From Thermodesulfobacteriota bacterium (GTDB lineage Bacteria; Desulfobacterota; DSM-4660; Desulfatiglandales; HGW-15), in contig JALOPA010000216.1 of NCBI GenBank assembly GCA_025454125.1, forward strand, positions 1 through 5,192: DNA of 5,192 bases. Direction: 5' to 3'. The notes below the pieces were generated by a model that worked only from the letters and a program-made list of their open reading frames with translations, had not been told where the DNA came from and did no database searches. The first letter of the stretch is position 1; every line of letters starts with the position of its first letter. The position numbers and the translations under genes were made by a program. This document shows, piece after piece, positions 1 to 5,192 of this stretch.

Positions 1-396
1 GACTTTCTGGAAATAGCGCCCATTCGAAAGAAGATCGTCGGTCTCCTGCCCTACGGGCTTCGAAAAAGGGTCGAACTGGCCAGAGCCCTGGCCCTGGAGC
101 CCAAGATCCTGCTTCTGGACGAGCCCATGGCGGGAATGAACCTGGAGGAAAAGGAAGACATCGCGCGTTTCATCGTGGACGTGTTTGAAGGGCAGGGATC
201 CACTTACCCCGACACGCCGGTCCTGAGGGATGGAATCCGGTCCATCATTCTGGTGGAGCATGACATGGGCGTCGTGATGGATTTGGCCAACCGCGTGGCT
301 GTTCTTGACTTCGGACGCAAGATCGCCGAGGGCACGCCCGCGGAGATCAGCGCGGATCCGGCGGTCATCAGCGCCTATCTCGGCAAAGGGAAATAG
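1..396 (+). CDS. livG: LivG-type ABC transporter ATP-binding protein, 3' part (5' end outside window)
   Basis: This is the C-terminal 131 residues of one of the two ATPases that power a branched-chain-amino-acid-type (HAAT) importer on the cytoplasmic face of the inner membrane. The frame is open from base 1, so the start, Walker A and Q-loop lie upstream. Visible motifs, numbered from the window edge, are a degenerate signature LPYGLRKRVELARALA (about residues 16-31, LSGGQ replaced by LPYGL as is usual in LivG), Walker B ILLLDEP with Asp40-Glu41, the D-loop AGMN, and the switch histidine His87 in LVEHDMGVVM. The ending, FGRKIAEGTPAEI...AYLGKGK, is the usual LivG tail. The segment between FIVD and VEHD is about 13 residues longer than in common LivG proteins. 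A 251-base repeat-bearing gap separates it from livF. Identity as LivG rather than LivF rests on the LPYGL signature and EHDM. Confidence is high. Confidence 0.93.
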   Translation, partial: DFLEIAPIRKKIVGLLPYGLRKRVELARALALEPKILLLDEPMAGMNLEEKEDIARFIVDVFEGQGSTYPDTPVLRDGIRSIILVEHDMGVVMDLANRVAVLDFGRKIAEGTPAEISADPAVISAYLGKGK

Positions 397-459
397 GTAA
401 ATGGAAAGCAAAAAGCATTTTCACCACGGAGGCACAGAGGACACAGAGGTGGATGTATT

Positions 460-493
460 TTTTCGTCTATCGGGAGATGCCGATAGACGAAAA
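460..493. repeat. Perfect 14-bp hairpin inside the element
   Basis: TTTTCGTCTATCGG at 460-473 is exactly complementary to 480-493, with a six-base loop GAGATG. The stem stops at a T/T mismatch (459/494). No T-run follows, so it does not look like an intrinsic terminator. Confidence 0.85.
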
Positions 494-542
494 TTGCCTC
501 CGGCAAGGCCAGAGCAGGCTTTTCGTTCGATGGAGCAGAACC

Positions 543-580
543 TTTCTGTTTGTCCCGCCGTCTGGCGGGACAAACAGAAA
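543..580. repeat. Perfect 17-bp hairpin inside the element
   Basis: TTTCTGTTTGTCCCGCC at 543-559 is exactly complementary to 564-580, with the four-base loop GTCT. It is the strongest stem in the window, with a GC-rich top. It is followed by TTCTTCTCTG, not a continuous T tract. A transcription-attenuating role cannot be excluded, but the canonical terminator pattern is absent. Confidence 0.87.
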
Positions 581-647
581 TTCTTCTCTGTGCCCTCTGT
601 GTCTCTGTGGTGATCGGCTACTGAAGGCTCAAAGCAGGCGAGACGAC

Positions 648-1442
648 ATGCTTCAAGTCAAGAATATTGAAGTGGCCTACATGAAGGTCATCCAGGTGCT
701 GAGGGGCGTGTCCCTGGAAGTGCAGAAAGGGAAGCTTGTCTCCCTGCTTGGGGCCAATGGGGCCGGCAAGACGACGACCCTGAAGGCGATCTCCGGCATG
801 CTCAAGACCGAAGAGGGGAATGTCACGGAAGGCCGCATCGAGTTCGAAGGGAAGAGAATCGACGGGTACGGCCCCGAGACCATCGCCGCCATGGGAATCA
901 GCCAGGCCATGGAGGGCCGGAGAGTGCTCGAACATCTGAGCGTGGAGGAAAACCTTTACGTAGGCGCTTACTGCCGGAAAGACCGGGCCGGGGTCAAGAA
1001 AGACCTGGAGCTCGTTTTTGACTACTTTCCGAAGATCAAGCTCCTCCGCCAGCGGACCAGCGGGTATCTCTCGGGTGGAGAGCAACAGATGCTGGTGATC
1101 GGCCGCGCCCTCATGGCGCGGCCCCAGCTGATGCTTCTGGATGAACCGTCCCTCGGGCTTGCCCCTCTGGTGGTGGAAGACATCTTCCGCATCATTGACC
1201 GGATCCGGGCGGAGCGGAAAATGGCCATTCTCCTGGTGGAGCAGAACGCGAGGGCCGCTCTGGGAATCGCCGACGAGGGCTATGTCATGGAGAACGGCCG
1301 GATTGTCATGGGGGGTCCTGCGGACAAGCTGAGGGACAACGAGGACATCCGGGAGTTCTATCTGGGGCTGTCGGCGCTCGGGTCACGGAAGAGCTATCGC
1401 GACGTGAAGCACTACAGGCGCAAGAAGAGGTGGCTGGGGTAG
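648..1442 (+). CDS. livF: LivF-type ABC transporter ATP-binding protein
   Basis: This is the second ATPase of the HAAT importer, 264 residues, cytoplasmic, expected to pair with LivG beneath LivH/LivM. All nucleotide-binding elements are present: Walker A GANGAGKTT (residues 35-43), a Q-loop region around AMEGRRVLEHLSVEENL (87-103), signature LSGGEQQ (141-147), Walker B LMLLDEP with Asp165-Glu166, and D-loop SLGLAP. The switch position is Gln199 (LLVEQNA), as is normal for LivF. After the usual end of the fold (FYLGLS, about 242) comes a basic tail with RKSYRDVKHYRRKKRWLG at 247-264, which I recall from LivF proteins beside acyl-CoA ligase genes. The ATG at 648 is chosen because the protein then begins MLQVKNIEVAY, the normal family start. 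The open frame runs upstream to 453 only by reading through the repeat element. The ribosome site is weak (CAGGCGAG, about 635-642). Repeat elements flank the gene on both sides. Confidence 0.95.
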   Translation: MLQVKNIEVAYMKVIQVLRGVSLEVQKGKLVSLLGANGAGKTTTLKAISGMLKTEEGNVTEGRIEFEGKRIDGYGPETIAAMGISQAMEGRRVLEHLSVEENLYVGAYCRKDRAGVKKDLELVFDYFPKIKLLRQRTSGYLSGGEQQMLVIGRALMARPQLMLLDEPSLGLAPLVVEDIFRIIDRIRAERKMAILLVEQNARAALGIADEGYVMENGRIVMGGPADKLRDNEDIREFYLGLSALGSRKSYRDVKHYRRKKRWLG

Positions 1443-1446
1443 AAGG

Positions 1447-1550
1447 AGTAACAAGTGACAAGTGACGAGTGACAAGCAGAAGGAAGCTCGTTACTCGTCA
1501 GCGACCTGCCGCCGCACTTGGCTTCGGCAGGCGGGAGCGGACTCGTCACT
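1447..1550. repeat. Heptad-repeat element with inverted copies
   Basis: Four tandem heptads occupy 1447-1474: AGTAACA, AGTGACA, AGTGACG, AGTGACA. Inverted copies follow: CTCGTTACTCGTCA at 1487-1500 is the inverse of 1463-1476 at 12 of 14 positions, and ACTCGTCACT at 1541-1550 is the exact inverse of 1461-1470. Between them CCTGCCG (1505-1511) pairs with CGGCAGG (1525-1531). The result is a nested palindromic structure of about 104 bases, unrelated in sequence to the element at 421-613. It contains no coding gene. Its outer edges are less certain than those of the first element because the heptads allow several pairings. It is probably a dispersed, non-autonomous genomic repeat. Confidence 0.75.
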
Positions 1551-1559
1551 AGCGAAGCG

Positions 1560-1565
1560 AAAGGA
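1560..1565 (+). promoter_or_regulatory. Ribosome-binding site of the ligase gene
   Basis: AAAGGA lies five bases before the ATG at 1571. A second in-frame ATG at 1580 would have a 14-base spacer, so the first ATG is preferred. Confidence 0.6.
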
Positions 1566-1570
1566 TCTAG

Positions 1571-3475
1571 ATGCAGCTGATGGATTTCGAGAAGGGCGAT
1601 ACCTGGCCCCAGATTCTCAAGTACAACTTCGAGAAATACGGGGACACGCGCAGGGCCTTGCGCCACAAGCACCATGGGATCTGGCAGCCCTACACCTGGA
1701 AGGACTATTACGCGAGGGTGAAGGCTCTGGCGCTGGGGCTGTTCTCCTTGGGTCTCAAAGCAGGGGACAGGGTTCTCATTGTGGGAGACAATGCTCCCCA
1801 GTGGTACTACGCGGATCTGGCGATACAGGCCGGCCACGGCGTGGCCGTGGGAGCCTATTCAGACCTCACGCCGAATGAAATTCACTACCTCGCCGAGAAT
1901 TCAGAGGCTGCCTTTGCGATCGTGCAGGACCAGGAGCAGGTTGACAAGCTGCTGCAGATCCGGGACACCCTTCCTCTTCTCAAGCGGATCCTCTTTTGGA
2001 GCTACAAGGGGTTGGCCCACTACAAGGACTCCAGCCTCCTAGGCTTCAGGGAGGTGATGGAAGAGGGCGAGAGGCACGGGAAGGAAAACCCGGGGCTCTT
2101 TGAACGCCAGGTCGAAAGCGGCAAAGCGGATGATGTTTGCGCTATTGTCTACACCTCGGGAACGACCGGCGATCACCCCAAGGGAGCCCTCCACACGTTC
2201 AGGACCTTGAGAGCGGGTTCGGACGTTCACCTCCGCCTCGACCCTTGGCGTCCCGACGACACGATCGTGCCCTATCTGCCGCCTGTCTGGATCATGGAGC
2301 AGTGGCTCGCCTTGGGGTGCCACCTGCTTTCAGGGTGCACCCTCCACTTTGCGGAGGGGCCTGAAACCCAGGAGCGCGACGCCAGGGAAGTGGGGCCTAG
2401 CATTGTGTTCCGAGGGGCCAGGCTCTGGGAGAGCCAGGCCGCAGCGGTTCAGGCGCGGATTTCAAGAGCCGATGCCTTCAAGAAAATGGCGTTTCGGTGG
2501 CTCATGCCTGTGGGCCGCCGGATGGCCGAGGCGGAATACCGCAAGGAGAATCCGGGCCTGCTCACGAGACTGTCTTACGCGCTGGCAGGCCCTTTGCTCT
2601 TCAACCCCATCCGGGAGAGTCTCGGGCTGCGCAGGGCCAGAATCTGCTACACCAGCGGGACCATGCTGAGCGAAGAGGCCTTCAAGTTCTACCATGCCCT
2701 GAATCTGCCGCTCAAGAACCTCTACGGAACCACAGAGGGCGGCGCGCTGAGCGGCGCAAAAGACGAGAACCTGAGGGTGGACACGGTCGGCCGTCCGCAC
2801 GAAGGGGCGGAAGTGCGCGTCAGCGATGAGGGAGAGATCCTTTACAGACAACCCGGCGGGTTTCCCGGTTACCATAAGGACCCGGATCAGACCGCTGAAG
2901 TGCTCAAGGACGGATGGTTCCACACCGGGGACTGCGGCTTTATCGATGATCAGGGCCATCTGGTGCTCCTGGGCAGGAAAAGGAGCCTGGTGCGCTTGGC
3001 GAACGGCGACAGCCTCAGCCCTCAGTCCGTAGAGAGCCGGCTGCGGTACAGCCCGTACATCAAGGATGCATGGGTGCTGGCAGGGCCTGAGGCCCTTTAC
3101 GCGTCGGCCGTCATCGTTATAAACTACAACACCGTGGGGCCGTGGGCCGGAGAGCAAAAGGTCCATTTCAGCAATTTCGCGGAACTCGCTCAAAGACCTG
3201 AAGTCTATGAACTGGTGAAGCAGGACATCCTCAGGGTGAACGCCACCTTGTCACCCGGATCGAGGGTGAGAAAGTACGTCGTGTTCCACCGGGAATTCGA
3301 TCCTGACGAAGGGGAACTGACCCGAAACAGGAGACTGAGAAGATCGTTGCTGGAGAAGCGCCACAAGGATCTTATTGAAGCGGTTTACCGGGATCGCACG
3401 GAAGTGACGCTGAGCGACGGTGGAGCGGGGAGGACGGCACTTCGAATCGAGTCGGTTGAAGGAGTCGGCACATGA
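1571..3475 (+). CDS. AMP-forming acyl-CoA ligase (long-chain / bubblegum-like family)
   Basis: A cytoplasmic adenylate-forming enzyme of 634 residues, a normal length for the long-chain acyl-CoA synthetase group. The family activates a carboxylic acid with ATP to an acyl-adenylate and then to the CoA thioester. Motifs in order are the P-loop YTSGTTGDHPKG (194-205), LPPVWIMEQW (236-245), TSGTMLS (361-367), NLYGTTEGG (383-391), WFHTGDCG (449-456, Asp454 being the expected ribose-binding aspartate), GRKRSLVRLANG (468-479, hinge region) and ELTRNRRLRRS (582-592). Two points are odd. The P-loop has two residues (Asp201, His202) between Gly and Pro where the family has one. Arg588 stands where LTPTxK/ELTRTRK proteins have the catalytic lysine. 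The gene follows a repeat-filled gap, and its stop overlaps the livH start, so it is translationally tied to the permease. A substrate imported by the transporter is therefore likely, but chain length or aromatic character cannot be told. Family assignment is firm; full activity is uncertain. Confidence 0.92.
   Translation: MQLMDFEKGDTWPQILKYNFEKYGDTRRALRHKHHGIWQPYTWKDYYARVKALALGLFSLGLKAGDRVLIVGDNAPQWYYADLAIQAGHGVAVGAYSDLTPNEIHYLAENSEAAFAIVQDQEQVDKLLQIRDTLPLLKRILFWSYKGLAHYKDSSLLGFREVMEEGERHGKENPGLFERQVESGKADDVCAIVYTSGTTGDHPKGALHTFRTLRAGSDVHLRLDPWRPDDTIVPYLPPVWIMEQWLALGCHLLSGCTLHFAEGPETQERDAREVGPSIVFRGARLWESQAAAVQARISRADAFKKMAFRWLMPVGRRMAEAEYRKENPGLLTRLSYALAGPLLFNPIRESLGLRRARICYTSGTMLSEEAFKFYHALNLPLKNLYGTTEGGALSGAKDENLRVDTVGRPHEGAEVRVSDEGEILYRQPGGFPGYHKDPDQTAEVLKDGWFHTGDCGFIDDQGHLVLLGRKRSLVRLANGDSLSPQSVESRLRYSPYIKDAWVLAGPEALYASAVIVINYNTVGPWAGEQKVHFSNFAELAQRPEVYELVKQDILRVNATLSPGSRVRKYVVFHREFDPDEGELTRNRRLRRSLLEKRHKDLIEAVYRDRTEVTLSDGGAGRTALRIESVEGVGT
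3458..3464 (+). promoter_or_regulatory. Ribosome-binding site of livH, inside the ligase gene
   Basis: GAAGGAG sits seven bases before the livH ATG and within the last codons of the ligase. Together with the ATGA stop/start overlap it indicates translational coupling. Confidence 0.75.
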
Positions 3476-4359
3476 CCTTCTTTTTGCAGTTGGTGGTGAC
3501 CGGATTGGCTCAGGGCATGGTCTACGGCCTCATTGCCATAGGCTTCGTGATCATTCTGAAGTGCTCTGAGGTCTTCAACATCGCTCAGGGCCATTTCGTG
3601 CTGATCGGGGGCTATCTCGGCTACACGTTCCTGGTCACTTTTGGCCTCCCCGTGTGGGCCGCCCTTTTACTGTCGATCGTGACAGCCATCCTCATGGGGT
3701 TGTTGATCGAACGCCTTGTCCTTCGACCCCTGCTCGGGGAGCCGGTACTCGCCGTGGTCATGGCGACCATAGCCCTCTCCACGATATTGGGAGGGCTGGC
3801 GACCCTGCTCTGGGGCGCCCAATATAAGGCCTACCATGGATTGTTGCCGACGATCAACTTGAAGATCGGCGCCATATCCATACCCTCCGAATCATTGATC
3901 GGGCTCATCGTTTCAGTGATTTGTGTGGTGATTTTAATGCTCCTTTTTCGCTACACCAAGATCGGGCTTGCCATGAGGGCCACTGCCGAGGACTTGCAGG
4001 TGGTGCAGAGCATGGGCATCAAGGCGACAACCGTCTATGCCGTGTCCTGGATGATCGCGAGTGTGGTCGGGGTCATCGGCGGCATTCTCCTGGGCGGCGT
4101 ATCCGGTGCAAACATGGAGCTCGCAACCATCGGCCTCAAGGCATTCGCTGTGGTCTTGTTGGGGGGTGTGAACTCCGTGGGCGGGGCCATTTTGGCTGGA
4201 ATCATCATGGGGATGCTGGAAAACGTCGCTGCCGGCTACCTGGATCCGCTCCTGCCCGGCGGAGCGCTGGCCCAGGTGTTTCCTTTTTTCGTCATGATCA
4301 TCGTCCTCATCTTCAGACCCTATGGGCTCTTTGGCCTGGTCAGAATCGAGAGGGTTTAA
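3472..4359 (+). CDS. livH: LivH-type ABC transporter permease
   Basis: This inner-membrane permease subunit of the HAAT importer is 295 residues long, which is typical for LivH. It is strongly hydrophobic, with about eight membrane segments, roughly at residues 4-29, 37-57, 61-80, 92-114, 140-160, 187-211, 220-250 and 265-287. Family hallmarks are the start with GLAQGMVYGLIAIGFVIIL, the FNIAQGHFVLIGGY segment (35-48), ERLVLRPL (80-87), the cytoplasmic ATPase-contact loop GLAMRATAEDLQVVQSMGI (165-183), and the glycine-rich LLGGVNSVGGAILAGIIMGMLE near 229-250. The protein ends with FRPYGLFG plus a short tail. The ATG at 3472 overlaps the ligase stop codon as ATGA and has a strong ribosome site, so the start is secure. 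livM follows after three bases. The substrate specificity of such systems lies mainly in the binding protein, which is not visible here. Confidence 0.95.
   Translation: MTFFLQLVVTGLAQGMVYGLIAIGFVIILKCSEVFNIAQGHFVLIGGYLGYTFLVTFGLPVWAALLLSIVTAILMGLLIERLVLRPLLGEPVLAVVMATIALSTILGGLATLLWGAQYKAYHGLLPTINLKIGAISIPSESLIGLIVSVICVVILMLLFRYTKIGLAMRATAEDLQVVQSMGIKATTVYAVSWMIASVVGVIGGILLGGVSGANMELATIGLKAFAVVLLGGVNSVGGAILAGIIMGMLENVAAGYLDPLLPGGALAQVFPFFVMIIVLIFRPYGLFGLVRIERV
4348..4354 (+). promoter_or_regulatory. Ribosome-binding site deciding the livM GTG start
   Basis: GAGAGGG lies eight bases before the GTG at 4363, inside the last codons of livH. The next in-frame ATG (4408) has no comparable site, so the GTG is preferred. 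Confidence 0.65.
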
Positions 4360-4362
4360 ACT

Positions 4363-5192
4363 GTGGCTCTGGGCATAGGAACCTTTCAAGAGAACTACGG
4401 CCAGGATATGGCCATCTTCCACTCGAAACTGCAATGGGGCAGCGTCCTAGCGTTTCTCGCCGTTCTGGTCGCCTGCCCCCTCTTTTGCAGCGATAGGGTG
4501 CTCACCATCCTGACCATGATAGGCATCTCGGTGGTCAGCGTTCATGGTCTCAACATTCTGACCGGCTACTGCGGCCAGATCTCTATCGGCCATGCCGGCT
4601 TCATGGCTGTCGGAGGCTACACCTCAGCCATTCTCTGCGCCAAGCTTGGCATGCCTTTTTGGGCGGCTCTGCCCTGTGGTGCCCTTGCTGCGGGAATCGC
4701 CGGGTTGATCTTCGGCCTCCCGTCTTTGAAGATCAAGGGCTTCTACCTCATTATGGCGACCATTGCCGCGCATTTTATTATCATCTGGGCCATCATCCAG
4801 TTACACGGTGTCACGGGCGGTGCAGACGGCCTGAGTGTGCCCAGGGCCAGGATAGGAAGCATCTCGCTGGCCTCCAAAGTCAACTACTTCTACCTTGTCA
4901 TGGGGATAGCCTGCCTTGCAACGCTGGCGGCCAAGAACATCGTGCGAACCAGGGCGGGAAGGGCTTTCATCGCCATCCGGGACAACGATCTGGCCGCAGA
5001 GGTTATGGGAGTCAGTCTTTGGAGCTACAAGCTGCAGGCGTTCTTTATCGGATGTGTGTACGCGGGAGTGGCGGGGTCCTTGCTCGTTCACTACTACAGT
5101 TTTGCCAGCACAGACCAGTTTCCCTTTATGGATTCCGTCTGGTATCTGGGGATGCTCATCGTGGGAGGAATGGGCAGCACGACGGGCGCTGT
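4363..5192 (+). CDS. livM: LivM-type ABC transporter permease, 5' part (3' end outside window)
   Basis: This is the second permease of the HAAT importer. The frame is open from the GTG at 4363 to the window edge (276 full codons). A polar N-terminus of about 25 residues (ALGIGTFQENYGQDMAIFHS) precedes the first membrane segment at roughly 26-42. Hallmarks are GLNILTGYCGQISIGHAGFMAVGGY (62-86), the LPSLKIKGFYLIMATIA segment, the periplasmic-side VTGGADGLSVP stretch, and the ATPase-contact loop AIRDNDLAAEVMGVSLWSYKLQAF (204-227), followed by further membrane helices and GGMGSTTGA at the edge. LivM proteins are commonly somewhat over 300 residues, so only the C-terminal few dozen are missing. 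The GTG start is three bases after the livH stop and has its own ribosome site. I recall a similar 'YxxDMAI' leader in LivM proteins of ligase-linked clusters, which also favours GTG over the ATG at 4408. Confidence 0.93.
   Translation, partial: MALGIGTFQENYGQDMAIFHSKLQWGSVLAFLAVLVACPLFCSDRVLTILTMIGISVVSVHGLNILTGYCGQISIGHAGFMAVGGYTSAILCAKLGMPFWAALPCGALAAGIAGLIFGLPSLKIKGFYLIMATIAAHFIIIWAIIQLHGVTGGADGLSVPRARIGSISLASKVNYFYLVMGIACLATLAAKNIVRTRAGRAFIAIRDNDLAAEVMGVSLWSYKLQAFFIGCVYAGVAGSLLVHYYSFASTDQFPFMDSVWYLGMLIVGGMGSTTGA

Larger units (their letters stand above)
421..613. repeat. 193-bp inverted-repeat (MITE-like or REP-like) element with nested hairpins
   Basis: The 28-base left end (421-448, beginning TCACCACGGAGGCACAGAGG) is the inverse of the right end (586-613, ending CTCTGTGGTGA) at 25 of 28 positions. 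Of the three mismatches, 428/606 and 432/602 would be G-U pairs in RNA and 441/593 would be A-C. The match stops sharply at both ends. The ends carry a 9-base period (CACAGAGGA, CACAGAGG). Inside are two perfect hairpins (460-493 and 543-580) and a small one (494-506). End sequences of this 'CACGGAGGCACAGAGG' kind are familiar from many bacterial genomes and often give false 'HHGGTEDTE' protein predictions. No transposase is present, so any mobility would need to be supplied elsewhere. Element boundaries are clear; its class is inference. Confidence 0.85.
397..647. other. Intergenic gap livG-livF, mostly filled by a repeat element
   Basis: This gap of 251 bases holds no convincing gene. Bases 421-613 are an inverted-repeat element, described separately. 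Bases 397-420 and 614-647 are short unique flanks. A 70-codon open frame from 401 ends exactly at the right edge of the repeat. A frame continuous with livF opens at 453. Both read through repeat DNA and are judged spurious. I see no clear sigma-70 promoter. No hairpin is followed by a run of T, so an intrinsic terminator is not supported. Confidence 0.8.
1443..1570. other. Intergenic gap livF-ligase, filled by a second repeat
   Basis: The gap is 128 bases and holds no gene. Bases 1447-1550 are the heptad repeat element. Bases 1551-1570 supply the ligase ribosome-binding site. No promoter or terminator is evident. Confidence 0.75.

Noticed and set aside
543..580. The 17-bp hairpin as an intrinsic terminator of a livG transcript.
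   Set aside because: The bases after the stem are TTCTTCTCTG rather than a T-run, and the hairpin is part of a larger repeat. Weak attenuation remains possible.
401..613. 70-codon open frame from ATG 401 (MESKKHFHHGGTEDTEV...).
   Set aside because: It lies almost wholly in the inverted-repeat element and ends at its right edge. The HHGGTEDTE string is a translation of the repeat end, and this kind of prediction is a known artefact.
421..613. CRISPR-like array from the repeated CACAGAG units.
   Set aside because: The units are about nine bases apart and arranged as inverted ends of one element. There are no regular spacers and no cas genes.
453..647. In-frame 65-codon upstream extension of livF.
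   Set aside because: It reads through the repeat and has no LivF similarity. The family N-terminus MLQVKNIEVAY begins at 648.
618..1085. Antisense 155-codon open frame opposite livF.
   Set aside because: The + strand encodes intact Walker A and the Q-loop here. The antisense product resembles nothing I know.
1242..1247. Gln199 in place of the switch histidine in LivF as a dead ATPase sign.
   Set aside because: VEQN is the usual form in LivF proteins, so this is normal for the family.
2462..3193. Antisense 243-codon open frame opposite the ligase.
   Set aside because: It is a shadow of a GC-rich gene. It has no recognisable domain, and the + strand carries clear catalytic motifs over the same bases.

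Overview
The window is a stretch of chromosomal operon, all genes on the + strand, encoding a branched-chain-amino-acid-type (HAAT/Liv) ABC transporter with an acyl-CoA ligase gene set inside it. The order is livG (3' part only) - livF - AMP-forming acyl-CoA ligase - livH - livM (5' part only). Base composition is moderately GC-rich. The subfamily traits point to an anaerobic Desulfobacterota (former Deltaproteobacteria) type of organism, such as a sulfate reducer or syntroph: a LivG with 'LPYGL' in place of LSGGQ, a LivF with a basic C-terminal tail, and a bubblegum-like ligase beside livH/livM. This assignment is inferred from recalled family resemblance, not from a search.

Layout: 1-396 is the C-terminal half of the LivG ATPase. 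397-647 is a 251-base gap almost filled by a 193-base inverted-repeat element (421-613) that contains two further perfect hairpins. 648-1442 is the LivF ATPase. 1443-1570 is a second, unrelated repeat element made of AGTGACA-type heptads with inverted copies. 1571-3475 is the 634-residue AMP-forming ligase. 3472-4359 is the LivH permease, overlapping the ligase by ATGA. 4363-5192 is the LivM permease, with a GTG start three bases after the livH stop, running off the window.

How the parts fit: LivH and LivM would form the membrane channel, LivG and LivF the ATPase pair, and a periplasmic binding protein (LivK type, probably encoded outside the window) would choose the substrate. The ligase is translationally coupled to livH, which suggests that the imported substrate is a carboxylic acid activated to its CoA thioester on entry. 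The substrate cannot be read from this sequence.

The core genes are a known type of cluster. The points most worth a second look are the two different repeat elements that bracket livF and two departures from consensus in the ligase: a one-residue-longer P-loop, and Arg588 where the C-terminal catalytic lysine is expected. I found no RNA gene, CRISPR array, insertion-sequence transposase or convincing terminator.
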